This document shows, piece by piece, positions 50,901 through 61,820 of a stretch of DNA of 64,000 bases. Origin of the DNA: Dinochytrium kinnereticum. Lineage: Eukaryota > Chytridiomycota > Chytridiomycetes > Chytridiales > Chytridiaceae. Location of the stretch: NCBI GenBank assembly GCA_027604005.1, contig JADGJT010000057.1:18163-82162 (forward strand), read 5' to 3'. Each line of letters begins with the position of its first letter. Position 1 is the first letter of the stretch. The notes under the pieces were generated by a model that saw nothing but the letters and a program-made list of their open reading frames with translations, made no database searches and was not told where the DNA came from. Both the position numbers and the translations under genes were made by a program.

Positions 50901-52074
50901 TTTGAAGCCCAAAGAGATTTCCTTGTAGATCGCCTAATAAGAGATCGAAAGCATTCTGCCCAAACTCTGTCCAACTTTGAATGTTAGCTTAACATGTTTT
51001 GCGGAGGGGAAACCATGTTATTGCAGTGTCAATATCCAAGTTGCACATTCCATTACCAGCGGGGTCGAATCGGGATATTCTTATATCGCCTACAACAATA
51101 AATCCTCCGTCTAAATCAGATAGGAAGTGGTTAACCGACATTAAAACTTCAGGGAAGTACCCTTTAAAGGAATAATAATATTCGAAGATAATTCGACTAG
51201 TATCATCTTCTCGCTACGAGGAACAAGCTCTTTTTCAGCTAGACTCAACTCATACAAACGAATAAATCTTTGATCCCTAGCATCTTGGTGCAAAATTGCA
51301 AACACGGGCTTTCCTCCAACCGCATTTTTAAGAATCTGGATACAGATTACTTTGTTTTCTTGAATCCTAAACCAGGTTATAAAAGGTCTGCAAACACTTT
51401 TTTTTTACATATACCTTACTGGAAAGATTTCAGCATATATATCAATTTCAGAGGCCTTCCTTTTAAGTTGAGACAAAGGGGTGGATCCTTTTACTGTGCT
51501 TGACTTCTCTCCAAACTTTGTAACTATCTTTAAAGCACCTTCGCTCCCATGAAGAGCAAAGAACCGGCCCTCGGGATCAATTAAGCATTTGCTAGCAGCA
51601 CCTACTAATTTCGTAAAATATTCATAGGAAAAATAAATACTTGCAGGTGCCCCATTCCGATCTCGAGCGTCACCTCGACTTTCAAACCGCAAAGAAGAGG
51701 TTTCGTTGCACCAAGAATAGATGCAGTAGTCATTTCTGTCTGTTAGAATGAAGAGCAAATCTCTGCCTCCTTTCTGAAACGACGAAAAAGAGGACATCAA
51801 AACAAATATATTTGAAATGTCCTCTCACATCTTTGAAAAGATGAATATCAGCTATGGCGCAAAACATGTCATGGTCGATCACAAGTCGCAGCCTTCCATC
51901 CTCCAATGTATATACTTCGATATGACTTGATTTGCTTCGCTTCTGTATTAGAAGCGAGACATACGAGTACATCATTTACCTAACAATTAGATCAGGCCCT
52001 GCACCTATAAATTGTCCCAAAACGCATTTTGAGATGGAGTCAGGCTTTTTCGCAGAAGCTATCCATAACGCCAT
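47972..52074 (-). CDS. DDB1: DNA damage-binding protein 1 (DDB1), CUL4 adaptor
   Basis: Triple beta-propeller adaptor of CUL4 ubiquitin ligases. 16 minus-strand exons: 51980-52074, 51829-51934, 51415-51773, 51218-51366, 51014-51161, 50866-50974, 50649-50828, 50275-50613, 50065-50240, 49822-49979, 49720-49785, 49473-49678, 48857-49426, 48435-48816, 48208-48391 and 47972-48167; sum 1140 residues, the length I recall for human DDB1. Visible along the family: [145 protein letters not shown] and [16 protein letters not shown]. The absence of the SF3B3 and CPSF160 signatures and this C-terminus argue against those paralogues. Confidence 0.96.
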
Positions 52075-52086
52075 TATGTTTCACAA
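52075..52086. promoter_or_regulatory. 12-bp divergent gap between DDB1 and APC10 start codons
   Basis: The minus-strand ATG of DDB1 (52074-52072) and the plus-strand ATG of APC10 (52087-52089) leave only 12 bases between them. Both starts are supported by alignment of the encoded N-termini with their families. Promoter and leader of each gene must lie inside the other's first exon or intron. Confidence 0.7.
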
Positions 52087-52823
52087 ATGCAAATGTCCGA
52101 CTTTTCGAACGAGACTCGGAGCCTCTTTTTCACTGACCTTCGAGATGTCTCGAGTTTGGGAGTCTGGTCTCTAAGCTCAGCCAAGTCAGGCTTTGGCGTA
52201 GCTAATTTACGAGATGATAATTTGGAGACGTTCTGGCAGTAGATTATGGTGTAAAGATATCTTGTAACTGACATTGATGAAGATCCGATGGCCCCCAACC
52301 ACACTGGATTAATATCCAGTTTCCAAAGAAAATTGACCTTCAAGTGATTTCTCTGGCATGTGTATCATTAATAATTTTAGATCTTATCAATTTATGTCGA
52401 TCATAAGCAAGATGAATCATACACGCCAAGTAAAATATCAGTTCGAGCAGGGAGCAACATTCTTGATCTTCAGGTAATTGAAGTCGATAGGAAATGCTTT
52501 AATTCTTAATAGGAACTCTTTGCTATCGAAATAGAAGAACCCTGTGGGTGGATAGACAAGAAGATAGCTGAAACGGATGCAAGGTTTGCGACTTTGGCAT
52601 GGACTTTTCTTACTTATCCACTGTGCCACCCAAAAACCACTGAGAACGCAAATGCTTCAAATTGCTATTTTATCAAATCATCAAAACGGAAAAGACACGC
52701 ATATTCGCCAGGTTAAGCTCTGGGCGTCAAATCAGTATGACGGTGTTAAATAATCATCATTTAAAGTATTTATCAGGAACTCATTGGTGCAAATGGATAC
52801 CTTTCCACCATTCAATACGATAG
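52087..52823 (+). CDS. APC10: Anaphase-promoting complex subunit 10 (Doc1)
   Basis: DOC-domain subunit of the anaphase-promoting complex, needed for substrate D-box binding. It is broken into six short exons: 52087-52238, 52283-52343, 52381-52473, 52513-52583, 52645-52742 and 52777-52823, giving 173 residues. Motifs: [80 protein letters not shown] and a C-terminal SIR. The last is the conserved Ile-Arg tail that docks on TPR subunits. Splicing at GAC G|GTGTTA is what delivers the IR tail; reading on gives an early stop after YDGVK. The exon 4 to 5 junction is the least certain. Confidence 0.92.
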
Positions 52824-52928
52824 AATTCCAAATGTAAATTCTAATTCAATGGCAAAAACTGATTAGAAAAGGTACTCTGAAATCAGATAAATTGAATACG
52901 TCAGCGATTGCGCTGCAGGATCACATAG

Positions 52929-54229
52929 TTAGCTTGAGTGAGGCCGTTTTTTACTTTGGCGCTGTAAGGCATTAATAAAACCTTGCACGTGGCGTTTGCA
53001 ACTTCTGGGGAGACTTCCCATTTTATCACTTTCCGTTTTTAATTCGTATCCGCCTTCAAGAACAGATATAACTCGAGGCTGAACAGATGAAAATTGTTCA
53101 GCTATCCATTCATAGTCCTAAAATGTTGTAGAATGTTGAAAATTCCAGACATACATCGTCAATAAGGTTCAAATCACCAACGGTATCATCTAGATGTGAG
53201 TCAAAGCCAGCACTAAGCAAGATGAGATCAGGCTTGAATGCATAAAATCGAGGAAGAATTTTCTTCATCACAATCTCTCGAAAATCGGTTGAGCCTGTTC
53301 CAGGCATAAGAGGACAATTCACAAGGTAGTCGTAGATACTGTCTCCTTCACCAACTTCATTACCAGTACCAGGAAAAAAGGTGTCTTCATTTTCCTCAAA
53401 TGGATTAACTTGATGTGTTGAGGCGAAAAGAAGAGGGAATTCTTCTTCATCCTTTTCAGCCCGAAGTTTATGTTTTTGTAGTAAATAGCGCAGGATGCCT
53501 TCCGAGCCATTTCCCTTAAGATGTTCATTAGATGTTGATGGAAAAGACCTACGTGATGAACGTCAAAATCAAAAATAGCGACTCGGGCATTAAAACTTGA
53601 GACTGCATGGAGCGCCCCCACCTAGAGATTTAACTACATAAAAATAACAGATATTTACGAATACGTTGTTAACAAAACAAAATCCTTGGGCTAGATCCAA
53701 ATTGGAGTCTATTGGTTCCACGCCATTTCTTCCACAGTGATGGCCAGGAGGTCGAACAACACAAAAAGCCGAGACCGTTTTTGAGGCTTCAAAGATATCG
53801 TCCACTGCTTGGACAACAGCTCCTGCTGCAGACAGTATGGCGTCCAAGGATCTTTCCCCATTTAGCTTGGTCGAACGCCAAAAAATAAAAAGCAAACCCG
53901 CTGGATAAGAAGCTCGTTTTTCTGCCCGAGTAGCCAGGGCTGAAGTGAACCAACCCGCGTTTCCCGGGAGCACTGGCTGGGGCAGGGGTTTTTTGCATGA
54001 GTCGAGATATATATTCGGGAGAATGGACCCGCCACAGATCAGAGATGCAGGCCAACTTTGGGTTACAGTTGAAACGGACAGGTGGCATTCCAAATGGATC
54101 CCTTTCGATAAGGAAAGAAAAAGCTTCCATCACTGCAATGAGTCTCTCGGGGCTTTCGCCTCGCGATTCTAAGCTTCCTTCGTTTCCTCGGTGCATGAGG
54201 CATTGGTGGGAAAAGTAAATAGTCAACAT
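52929..54229 (-). CDS. Histone deacetylase superfamily protein, class II-like
   Basis: Zinc-dependent deacetylase fold. Minus-strand exons 53898-54229, 53659-53851, 53553-53621, 53155-53514 and 52929-53117 give 380 residues. Seen: IYFSHQCLMH near the N-terminus, SPERLIAVMEAF, RVHSPEYI, SAAGAVVQAVDD, VVRPPGHHC (catalytic His pair), GFCFVNN, VAIFDFDVHHGNGSEGIL (zinc Asp and His), STHQVNPF, FFPGTG, LILLSAGFDSHLDD (zinc Asp) and VISVLEGGYEL (Tyr). All expected catalytic residues are present. A frame running past intron 3 loses the HHGNG motif; the splice at GTAGGT restores it. It could act on histones or other acetylated substrates; the exact subclass is not resolved. Confidence 0.9.
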
Positions 54230-54412
54230 GATTTTTTTGTGTATTGTTAATTATTAATAAAAGATGATTATGCAGCGGCTATTCGTCCCCATTCACATTA
54301 GATATTTCTAGTAGCGGGCATCAAGGCCAAGAACCATGGTAAAGTGTGGAGATGAGGATAAGGATGCATTGCTTCCCTTATATGCTCAATTCAATTGGAA
54401 AAAGGGCAAAAA

Positions 54413-54757
54413 ATGTTTGCACTTCCAAAAGACCTTCCGAAACCAACCGATTTTTGCGCTGAAGAGATAAAGAATTCGAAGGCATGCATGTTGGCTGCGA
54501 ATTACGACAGGTTCGAAAACGAGTTATGACTAGCTTTGACATTTTTAGAGAGAAATACACTAACACATGCAAAGACGTTTTTAAAGCATATGTCGACTGC
54601 CAGGAGAGATGGGTTTGTTTTCATTCCACACTCTCTGCTATTCCTTTATTTTACCTCACTTATTCATATATGCTATTGATAATTAACAATTATACGTCAT
54701 GCAATTCAGACCGTTTTGAAGCGAAAAATGCTTATGGAAGACCGTTCGAGAAAGTAA
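54413..54757 (+). CDS. Twin CX9C (CHCH) mitochondrial protein, Cox23/CHCHD7-like
   Basis: Small intermembrane-space protein of 69 residues, imported by the Mia40 disulfide relay if typical. Exons 54413-54510, 54549-54612 and 54710-54757. Two CX9C motifs are seen: C-AEEIKNSKA-C (residues 15-25) and C-KDVFKAYVD-C, with NYDR between them and the end CQERWTVLKRKM. The FKAYVDCQERW block resembles Cox23/CHCHD7, copper and cytochrome oxidase assembly factors, but other twin-CX9C families remain possible. The ATG at 54413 gives the usual short N-terminus. The stop is 16 bp from the convergent SART1 stop. Confidence 0.8.
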
Positions 54758-54773
54758 AGCACGAAATGATTTT

Positions 54774-57245
54774 TTATTCAGATTTATGAGCTTTCTTCGA
54801 GAGGGACTCTTCGTCAAAACCTGCATTCTCGGCATTGCGTTTCTTTGTAGATAAACCAAACGCAACCTTTTCTCGATTTCCCGATGGGATTGCTTGGGAA
54901 GCATCAACGTATTCAACCGCAGTAATAAAGGGTTCTAGCTTGGCGGCAGCCGCCTGTCCCTTTCCTTTTCCGCTTTTCTTCTTCGCCTCTACCTCCCGGC
55001 TTTCGGCTAACGAGACCTCGGGTGGAAGCAATCCTCTATTCCCAACAGAGAGAACAACGTGGGCGGTCTGGGCAGTCCTTGTCTTTTCGGAAAGGGCCGA
55101 AACGGTATTTAGTGGGGTATCCGTACTCATCATTTGCTTCAGTTTAAGCTCTTCTTCCTTTTTCTTTAAGCGCTTCTCCGTTTTCATTTTTCCAGAGTAC
55201 TTTCCGTGAAATTTATGCGAGAGATAACGGAAAGCCTGTATTTCAATTTAGCTCAGATTCCGGAACCTTTACTGACCTCCTTGGTATCAAGATTGTTTCC
55301 AAATTGGTCTGTATACTTGATATTGACATCTGGATTATAATTTTTGAACCTTTCCTCTATATCCTTCATTCGCTTCCGTTCTGCAGCCTTCTGCTCCTCC
55401 TCAATTTTCCATTCATCCACATAGCCACCAGCCTTTCCTCCTTTAGCTTTATTCCTGGCCTTCTCCTTTGCTTTCTCCATCTCCTTTATTTTATCACGCA
55501 CCCGTTGTTCGGCGAGCCATTGAGCTTTCTTAATCTGCTTAATTTCCCTTTCCTTCTGCTCCGAAGACACTTTCTCAATAAAGCCTTTTTGGGCGAGCAG
55601 GGCAACTGTTGCACCGAGTCCACGGGCGACTAGAGGCTCTTCTTCCAAAGCACCAACCTTATGATGTTTTAAAAAGGATGCGGTACAGCCACTTACCACT
55701 TCTTTTGAAGCTTCCTCTACAGAGGTTTCTTCTACCTCCCCTTCACTTAAACCCTCTGATTCTGTCCATCGTCCGTCATCACGTTCGGCTATGTGTTCAT
55801 CTCTGCTGTCCTGCTCTGTCATTGTCCTTTCTGAAGGCACAGTATCAATAGGAGGAGCAGGATTGAGACGCTGCTTGTGGATATTTTCGGTTGATAAATT
55901 GTTTACAAATTCAGATGTAGCAGACAGGATTATTCCGCCTTTGTCCTCCGTGTCCATTCCTTCGTCGAATACTGGAATAAATAAGCTTTCCGAAAGGATT
56001 TTTACGACTTACAATTCAGAATATTGTCAATCATTGGCCCTTTTTTTTGGATGGCTGTTTTTCGAGATCTAGAAAGCGCCTCCTGCAGATCATCATCATC
56101 GACAAAATTAACATCGTCAATCTTATTGTCGATATTGCTCCCGGCAATGGGGCCGCGCAAATCAAGATCCATACTCTCGGTACCGTTCCCGATATCCTCC
56201 TCTGTATCATGCTGGCGTAATCTTGTCTTCTTCTTTCGCTTTTTTGGTTTTTTGAAGTTTGCAATCTCCTCCTTCGTGTAATAGTCTTTGATTTCTTGCA
56301 TCTTCTCAAATTCTAAAGATATGGCGTTTTCTCGCAATTTCTCGGACACATCCATCTCATCTTGCTCCAAATCTGCTGATCCAGTAGAGTTTAAAATGAA
56401 TCCGTGACGAATAGGCCCATCAATAACCTCATCGTACTGCGACAAAAGCTTTGGCCGCTGACCAGGATTTTCAAACTGATCGTCATCGTAGCCCTTATAA
56501 CCAGGCTTCCCTTTTTTATTATCCAGCTTTTCCTTTAGTCTCTCCGACTCCGCCAGGGCGACACTGACCAATTCATCATCATCAGCACCTAAAACCATTA
56601 GTTCTTCTTCATTTGCTTTGTTGCCTACCATCATCCAAAATTCGTTTATCTGCCAGAACCAAAACGTCATCCTTAATGTTACTTAAGTCATGGGACACTT
56701 TTAGGCCAGCCAGGTCGGCTAGAACTCATGTTAGCGCAGGATTATGAGTTCTGAATTTACCTGAGGTATAAGCTGTTGCACCATCCATTTCGTCCATTTC
56801 CATGGCCTTCTTCTGAGCGAGCTTTGCTGCTTTTTTCTTCTGCTTTTCAAGGCTTGCCTTATGTCTGGCAGCCCATAACAATGGATCGTCTTCACCATCG
56901 CTTGCATCTCCAAGCCCTCTCCCCTCCAACTTGTATTTCAACTTTTCTGCTTTCGATTCCCTGAAGAGCAATAATCAGCTAAAAAAAATGACTTTTACTA
57001 TTACTTGGTAGCCTTTTCAATGATTGCATTCCTAGGAGGGGTTAATTAATGTAATCAAGCATGTTGGCCAACCTCTCAAGTCTCCTCTGCTGCCGCCTGC
57101 GCTCGTTTGAAAAATTCTGCTCCGCAGCTGCATTCTTTGCGTTGGTCTGTTTCTCATTCAATGGCTTCAGTCCCAGCGAAATCCGAAGCCTGTTCGTCTC
57201 GTCGATACTAAGTGAGACCTCCTCCGCAGCTGCATCTTCTTGCAT
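54774..57245 (-). CDS. SNU66: SART1/Snu66 tri-snRNP splicing protein
   Basis: Component of the U4/U6.U5 tri-snRNP, needed for spliceosome activation. Minus-strand exons 57073-57245, 57006-57032 (27 nt), 56761-56960, 56629-56718, 56013-56606, 55277-55971 and 54774-55235 give 746 residues. Typical parts: ETNRLRISLGLKPLNEKQ at the start, SDGEDDPLLWAARHKA, DLAGLKVSHDLSNIKDD, GQRPKLLSQYDEVIDG, SATSEFVNNL, VARGLGATVALLAQKGFIEK and the C-terminal FRYLSHKFHGKYSGKMKTEK with MMSTDTPLNTVSAL. The protein is highly charged, with Lys-rich helices, as in the family. Its start is 33 bp from the divergent CCDC33-like start. Confidence 0.94.
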
Positions 57246-57278
57246 TTTGAATGCTTACAGAGTAGTACAAAAAAGCCA

Positions 57279-60200
57279 ATGGTGACAATTCACCTTACCA
57301 TCATCAACTCGGCGTTTGCAAGGGACGCCCACCACTTTCTACGGTTCCTGGTACAGTTCAAGGGCTATGAGAAAGCGGAGCGATCTGACGTCTCGGCGTC
57401 TTTTACGGAGTATCCCAACTTCTTGACAAAAAGATTCATCTTTTCGCTGCCAAAGGCTCACTTCATTGGATTGAAACCTACAGATATGCTGGCCAGGATA
57501 AGGGACCAGATGAGAATAACTGTGACCGGATTTGCCGTGGACAAGGCTATCGATGGAAGTGCCTCAGTATCAGAGTTGGGATCTTGCACTCTTTCTATCA
57601 GCGATTTTTCTCAAAGACATGGAACCTCCCAGGTTTTGTATGCAAGTGCCGAATTGGTGTCATCCGCCTCTGGTCACCAGGCGGTTGGTCGAATATCTTT
57701 GGAGCTTCAAATACATATTGACATGGAGGAGAATCCTGGTCAAGTTATTCAATCGAAAACCAATGTAGCAACTCAGAGAAGCGAGCGGTCGGGTCATATT
57801 GTGGAGCTAGAACGGGAAAACAGTGACGGGGGATATGGAAAGATCATGCTGGCGAGATCTTTAATAGACCTCGATCATTCAGATAACAAGAGTGAAGGTG
57901 TGCCTACTGCGAAGAAGGAAGACTGTATGGAAACAGGACTTATTCAGCAATATCCACCTGGCTCCTCCATTAGAGAAGGTAATTTGAACTTGACTCATCC
58001 TTCATATCAGTTGGATACGACTGATTGAAATATTATTTTCAATACTAAGTCATAAGTTAATTTGAATAGATTTGAGTGAACCTATCAAGGCACCTTCTAA
58101 CTACGGTGTCGAAGCATCCGTTCCCAATAAGACAGCGCACAGGCCAATTAAAGTGAAAGTAGGCGATTTGAAGTGTGAGACGCCAGACAATGTCTCCGAA
58201 AAGGATAAGGCGTTGTCGCCTGCTATTGGCATTGAGACGAAAAGCGATAAAAAGATAGAAGCGGAATTAACACAATCATTAGCCGGAAACCGAGATTCTT
58301 GTAAGAGGAACCCAACGCTAACCGACGTTAATGATATTAATGGAACCAGTGTACGAAAACTTCGTCGGAAAAGATCCGAAGCACTCACGGCAAGCTATTA
58401 TTATCTTTATTCATGACGTCTGGGACCTTCCACTTGTTCACAACCCTACTTCGGGAGATTCTGCCTTGCCCCTTCCGTTCGTTTCCGTAAAATCCACTAA
58501 AGAGTTCGCGGATAACTCACCTGCTTTATTATCTACGCATGCTTCGTCACCATCAAGGTTTTACCATCGTTTAATATATCTAATCGGAATAGGGAGGCAG
58601 TTTTCAGCGAAAAGCTTGTCATGTATCTAGATGAACCATATAGCTTATCGAACACGGTTACCCTGCATCTTTCAATTTCGGATCACTTGTCTAAGCGCTA
58701 CATTGCCAAATTCAATCTTCCAATATCATGTCTTTTCTTTCCAACCTACAGACAAGTACCGCTAATTCTGAGATCGATATCACCAAGCGTTCACCTTCCA
58801 AGTCCACATCTCAGAATTAGTGCGATAAATATAGATTCTTCTACACGAACTCTTGAAGCCATGCAAAAAGAATATACGACGAAAATGATCTTTCTTGATT
58901 TTCTACTGAAGGGCCTAGAGCCAAATCCTCTGCCTTTACCCATGCGCTGTATTGCCGTATTAAAAGTGGTGCGAAGTGGTATTGAATACTCAGCCAGAAT
59001 GCGAACACTTGATAGGCGATTCGAGGTTTTATTTTTCTGCTAAACCCTTTTTTAACATCTTTTCCTCAAAGGAGGGCTACCCAGCATCTCGCCCGCCTTC
59101 AAATCTGCCCGTAACTCTAGAATTTGATTCATACGGGAAACTGATCAGTGACTTTCCTTTGCAAAAACATGCTTCAGTACCCTATTTGATATACGATAAA
59201 TCCAAACACTTCGCAGAAAATCATGAAAACTTCTTTCAGATCACATGTAGCTCAGCACTCACAGCGCTTCCGAAATGGAACCAGCATTTTCTTTTCTGTA
59301 TTCCAATGGTATGTTCTTTTTCGAACAATCATCATACTTATACTGTTTAGAAAGAGTACACAACCGAAACCAGTCTTGTTATCGAATTCTTCAACGAACC
59401 TATATGCGCAGATCCATCACCGAACGTCCCGATACTTAATTATGGGAATAACAGGCAAACAGAAGGAGCCTCAAGACCTTTATCCGATATGATTGCTTAT
59501 TCAATTATTCCTTTGGGGGATCTTACCATCATTCCTATGACTAAGCAAGGCCGAATCCTGCCACTTTCGAATATCAAGCTAAATTTTGTTGACTCTTACA
59601 AAAGACTACCGGGGGCGGAACGCGTGTTTTGTTCCCTGGATGTCTCTATCCCCGAAAACTGGGTGAGGCCCTTTCAAGTTTTTACATAATTTTCATGTAA
59701 CTAATGTATAGTAGAATGAAGCTACGCCTATTGAAAAAAATGATACCGGACAATTGTCAAGCCTTCCTACGGCAAATATTTCCAGTTCGGAGCCAGGCTG
59801 TGGTGGGCTGTCTGTAAACGGTGAAACACATAACAATCCACCCGATAACCTAGAGGTTATCCTGGATGACGTGCTAAACGCGGTGAAAGACGAGCGTGAG
59901 AATAGCTTAAAAATATCTGCACTGAGAGCGAAACAGTTGGATGCCTTCAACGATTTTCTTCTTTCTAACATTCAAAATAGGGCTCAGGACCCTAGTTCCA
60001 TGATATTTACCTTTCAAGATATAGAGCAGCGCCAAAGACTCATAGACCGTCTTCTTAAGGAATTAGCAGACCGAACTGAGGCGGTTAAAAGAGTTGGTCA
60101 AGACCTATTTGCTGTTAGGGAGAGGAACGCAACATTGGAGGTATGATAATCAAAATAATCTCATTGACAATGAAAGAGAAACGTGAAAGACCTTGAACGC

Positions 60201-61337
60201 ACAGTGAAAAGCAAGGAAATAAAACTGGTTCAGCTAATGAATACCGTGGATATCGAGGCAGTCCCTCACGATGATTTGAAGAAACGATATGTTGTTATTG
60301 CCCAAAGATTGAATGTTGAAATGAAAAGGGGAAAAGAAATGGAGAACAGAATCGAAAGTTTATCCAATATGGAGACTATGGTAGACTCTTCATCATATAA
60401 ATTCCAACATATTTAGAAATTAGAATTAGAAAGAAAGTACAACGAACTTCAGCAAGCGCACACGTCGCAACAGTCTTATGTTCAGAAACTTCAGGTATGA
60501 CGGCTATTTCATCTTTTGATTGACTTCACTCGAACAAAAGAATTCGCTTGATAAATCAGCAAGATATAAAGAGACGATAAAAAAGCAGGAGCAGGTTATA
60601 TTAAAGTTTGAAACTTTATTGCGGCAATCAATTCCTATCGAGAATAAGGGTGGGTTTCTCACTTCCCCAATTCTAACGTGAGCAGAAGCACTTTCTGGTG
60701 TATTTTTAAGCTCGAAGGTTGATCCTGGATCAATTGAGTCAGGGGTGAGCAAGTTGCTACTGGAAGAAAACTCAAGACTAAAAAGTGCTATTCAAGAACT
60801 AAGAGGACGCGATCAGGTGAGGCCCGCATATCTATATTAGATACTAAACATCTCTTTCAAAGAATCTCAAACTAAATCCAATAGAACCAGTGACAAGGAA
60901 AGATCAAGAGGTAAGATGCTAAGATATTACATTAATAGAACTTATCAGACTGATATCGAATATACTCGACTTCTTTTACGTGCGGAGGTCGCCGAAATAA
61001 GAGTAGCAGCTTTAGAAGCAGAGGTTTCCATACATTAACTATTAGTATTAACAAACCCTTAGCTTGCTAGGCGAGCAGATGAATTCGCCATTGAAATTGC
61101 GAGGTTAAGGTGTTCCAATGAATTTTCAGCACCGACCCATTTTACATCAACCATGGTGAAGCGAAGTACAACTGTACAATTTGCGAAATTTTCTCAGTTG
61201 CTTACATATCTTATCAATAGACTCCACCTTTGATATCTCAAGCTCATCCCAAGAAGAAGTCCAAGGTTCGCTTGAATCCCATCGACCATAAGCTGGGTAT
61301 TTTGCCAGCAGACCACCAACAACGTAAATTCTGGTAA
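57279..61337 (+). CDS. CCDC33-like C2 and coiled-coil protein
   Basis: Proposed exons 57279-57978, 58070-58300, 58350-58557, 58593-58956, 58994-59308, 59351-59662, 59715-60140, 60177-60380, 60417-60494, 60541-60649, 60686-60816, 60863-60910, 60949-61023, 61063-61155 and 61221-61337 join in frame to 1136 residues. The first about 150 residues form a beta-rich C2-like unit; a second C2-like region has IIIFIHDVWDLPLV and LPFVSVKSTKEF; more beta-rich sequence follows. A coiled coil covers about 760-1080. The segment LQQAHTSQQSYVQKLQ then YKETIKKQEQVILKFETLL resembles the human CCDC33 coiled coil. CCDC33 is tied to sperm and ciliated cells, so a flagellar role is an inference. The last splice is uncertain: without it the protein ends at 61233. 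Confidence 0.75.
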
Positions 61338-61492
61338 TTTGCGTCTCAAAGAAAAATAAATCATTCAGTTGTGTAGATTTACATATAGTATACACACATA
61401 AATCAGAATTTGTACTTATTATTAATCTATGGTAAATAGCGACAGATCTGTCGGCCAAAGATTGTCCCTTTGATTTGAGGTTAATTACCGTA

Positions 61493-61658
61493 ATGCCTGA
61501 CTCAGAACGCAAGCCATATTTGTCATGGAATGGAGGGAAGCCTCCCAAAAACCTCACAAATCACAAAACCATTTGGTCCGCTCCAGATCCTACTAGTCAA
61601 TCTACCTGGTGTAGGCCTCAAGAAGCATGGGGGATTCCGGAACCCGACTGCTTCCATA
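61493..61658 (+). CDS. Possible first exon of an unrecognised gene, interrupted by the transposon
   Basis: An ATG opens a 55-codon stretch rich in Pro, Trp and Lys (PYLSWNGGKPPKNLTNHK, TWCRPQEAWGIPEPDC) that looks more like a real coding exon than the surrounding sequence. It ends at CAT A|GTAAACTC, a fair donor. The transposon's inverted repeat starts about 26 bases into that presumed intron, so any further exons would lie beyond the window. No family recognised. Confidence 0.35.
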
Positions 61659-61684
61659 GTAAACTCACTTTTATTACCGTACTA

Positions 61685-61744
61685 CCGTTGGGTCTGACTC
61701 CACCCCCTGCTCCTAAGTAACGCGGGTGGAGTCAGACCCAACGG
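61685..61744. repeat. Perfect 21-bp inverted repeat (hairpin) at the left transposon end
   Basis: Bases 61685-61705 and 61724-61744 are exact reverse complements with an 18-base spacer. The core GGGTCTGACTCC / GGAGTCAGACCC also ends the window at 63989-64000, so the hairpin contains the element's terminal repeat in both orientations within 60 bases. Confidence 0.9.
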
Positions 61745-61820
61745 AAGTCGGGTTTTTTCTTCATAAGAAATCGCTTTTCTGAGACCGTCAGCTATCGTAT
61801 TTCATCAATAAAAGCATGCT

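Noticed and set aside
61147..61557. 136-codon minus-strand ORF after the CCDC33-like gene
   Set aside because: It overlaps the supported final plus-strand exons and the orphan exon, and has no family resemblance.
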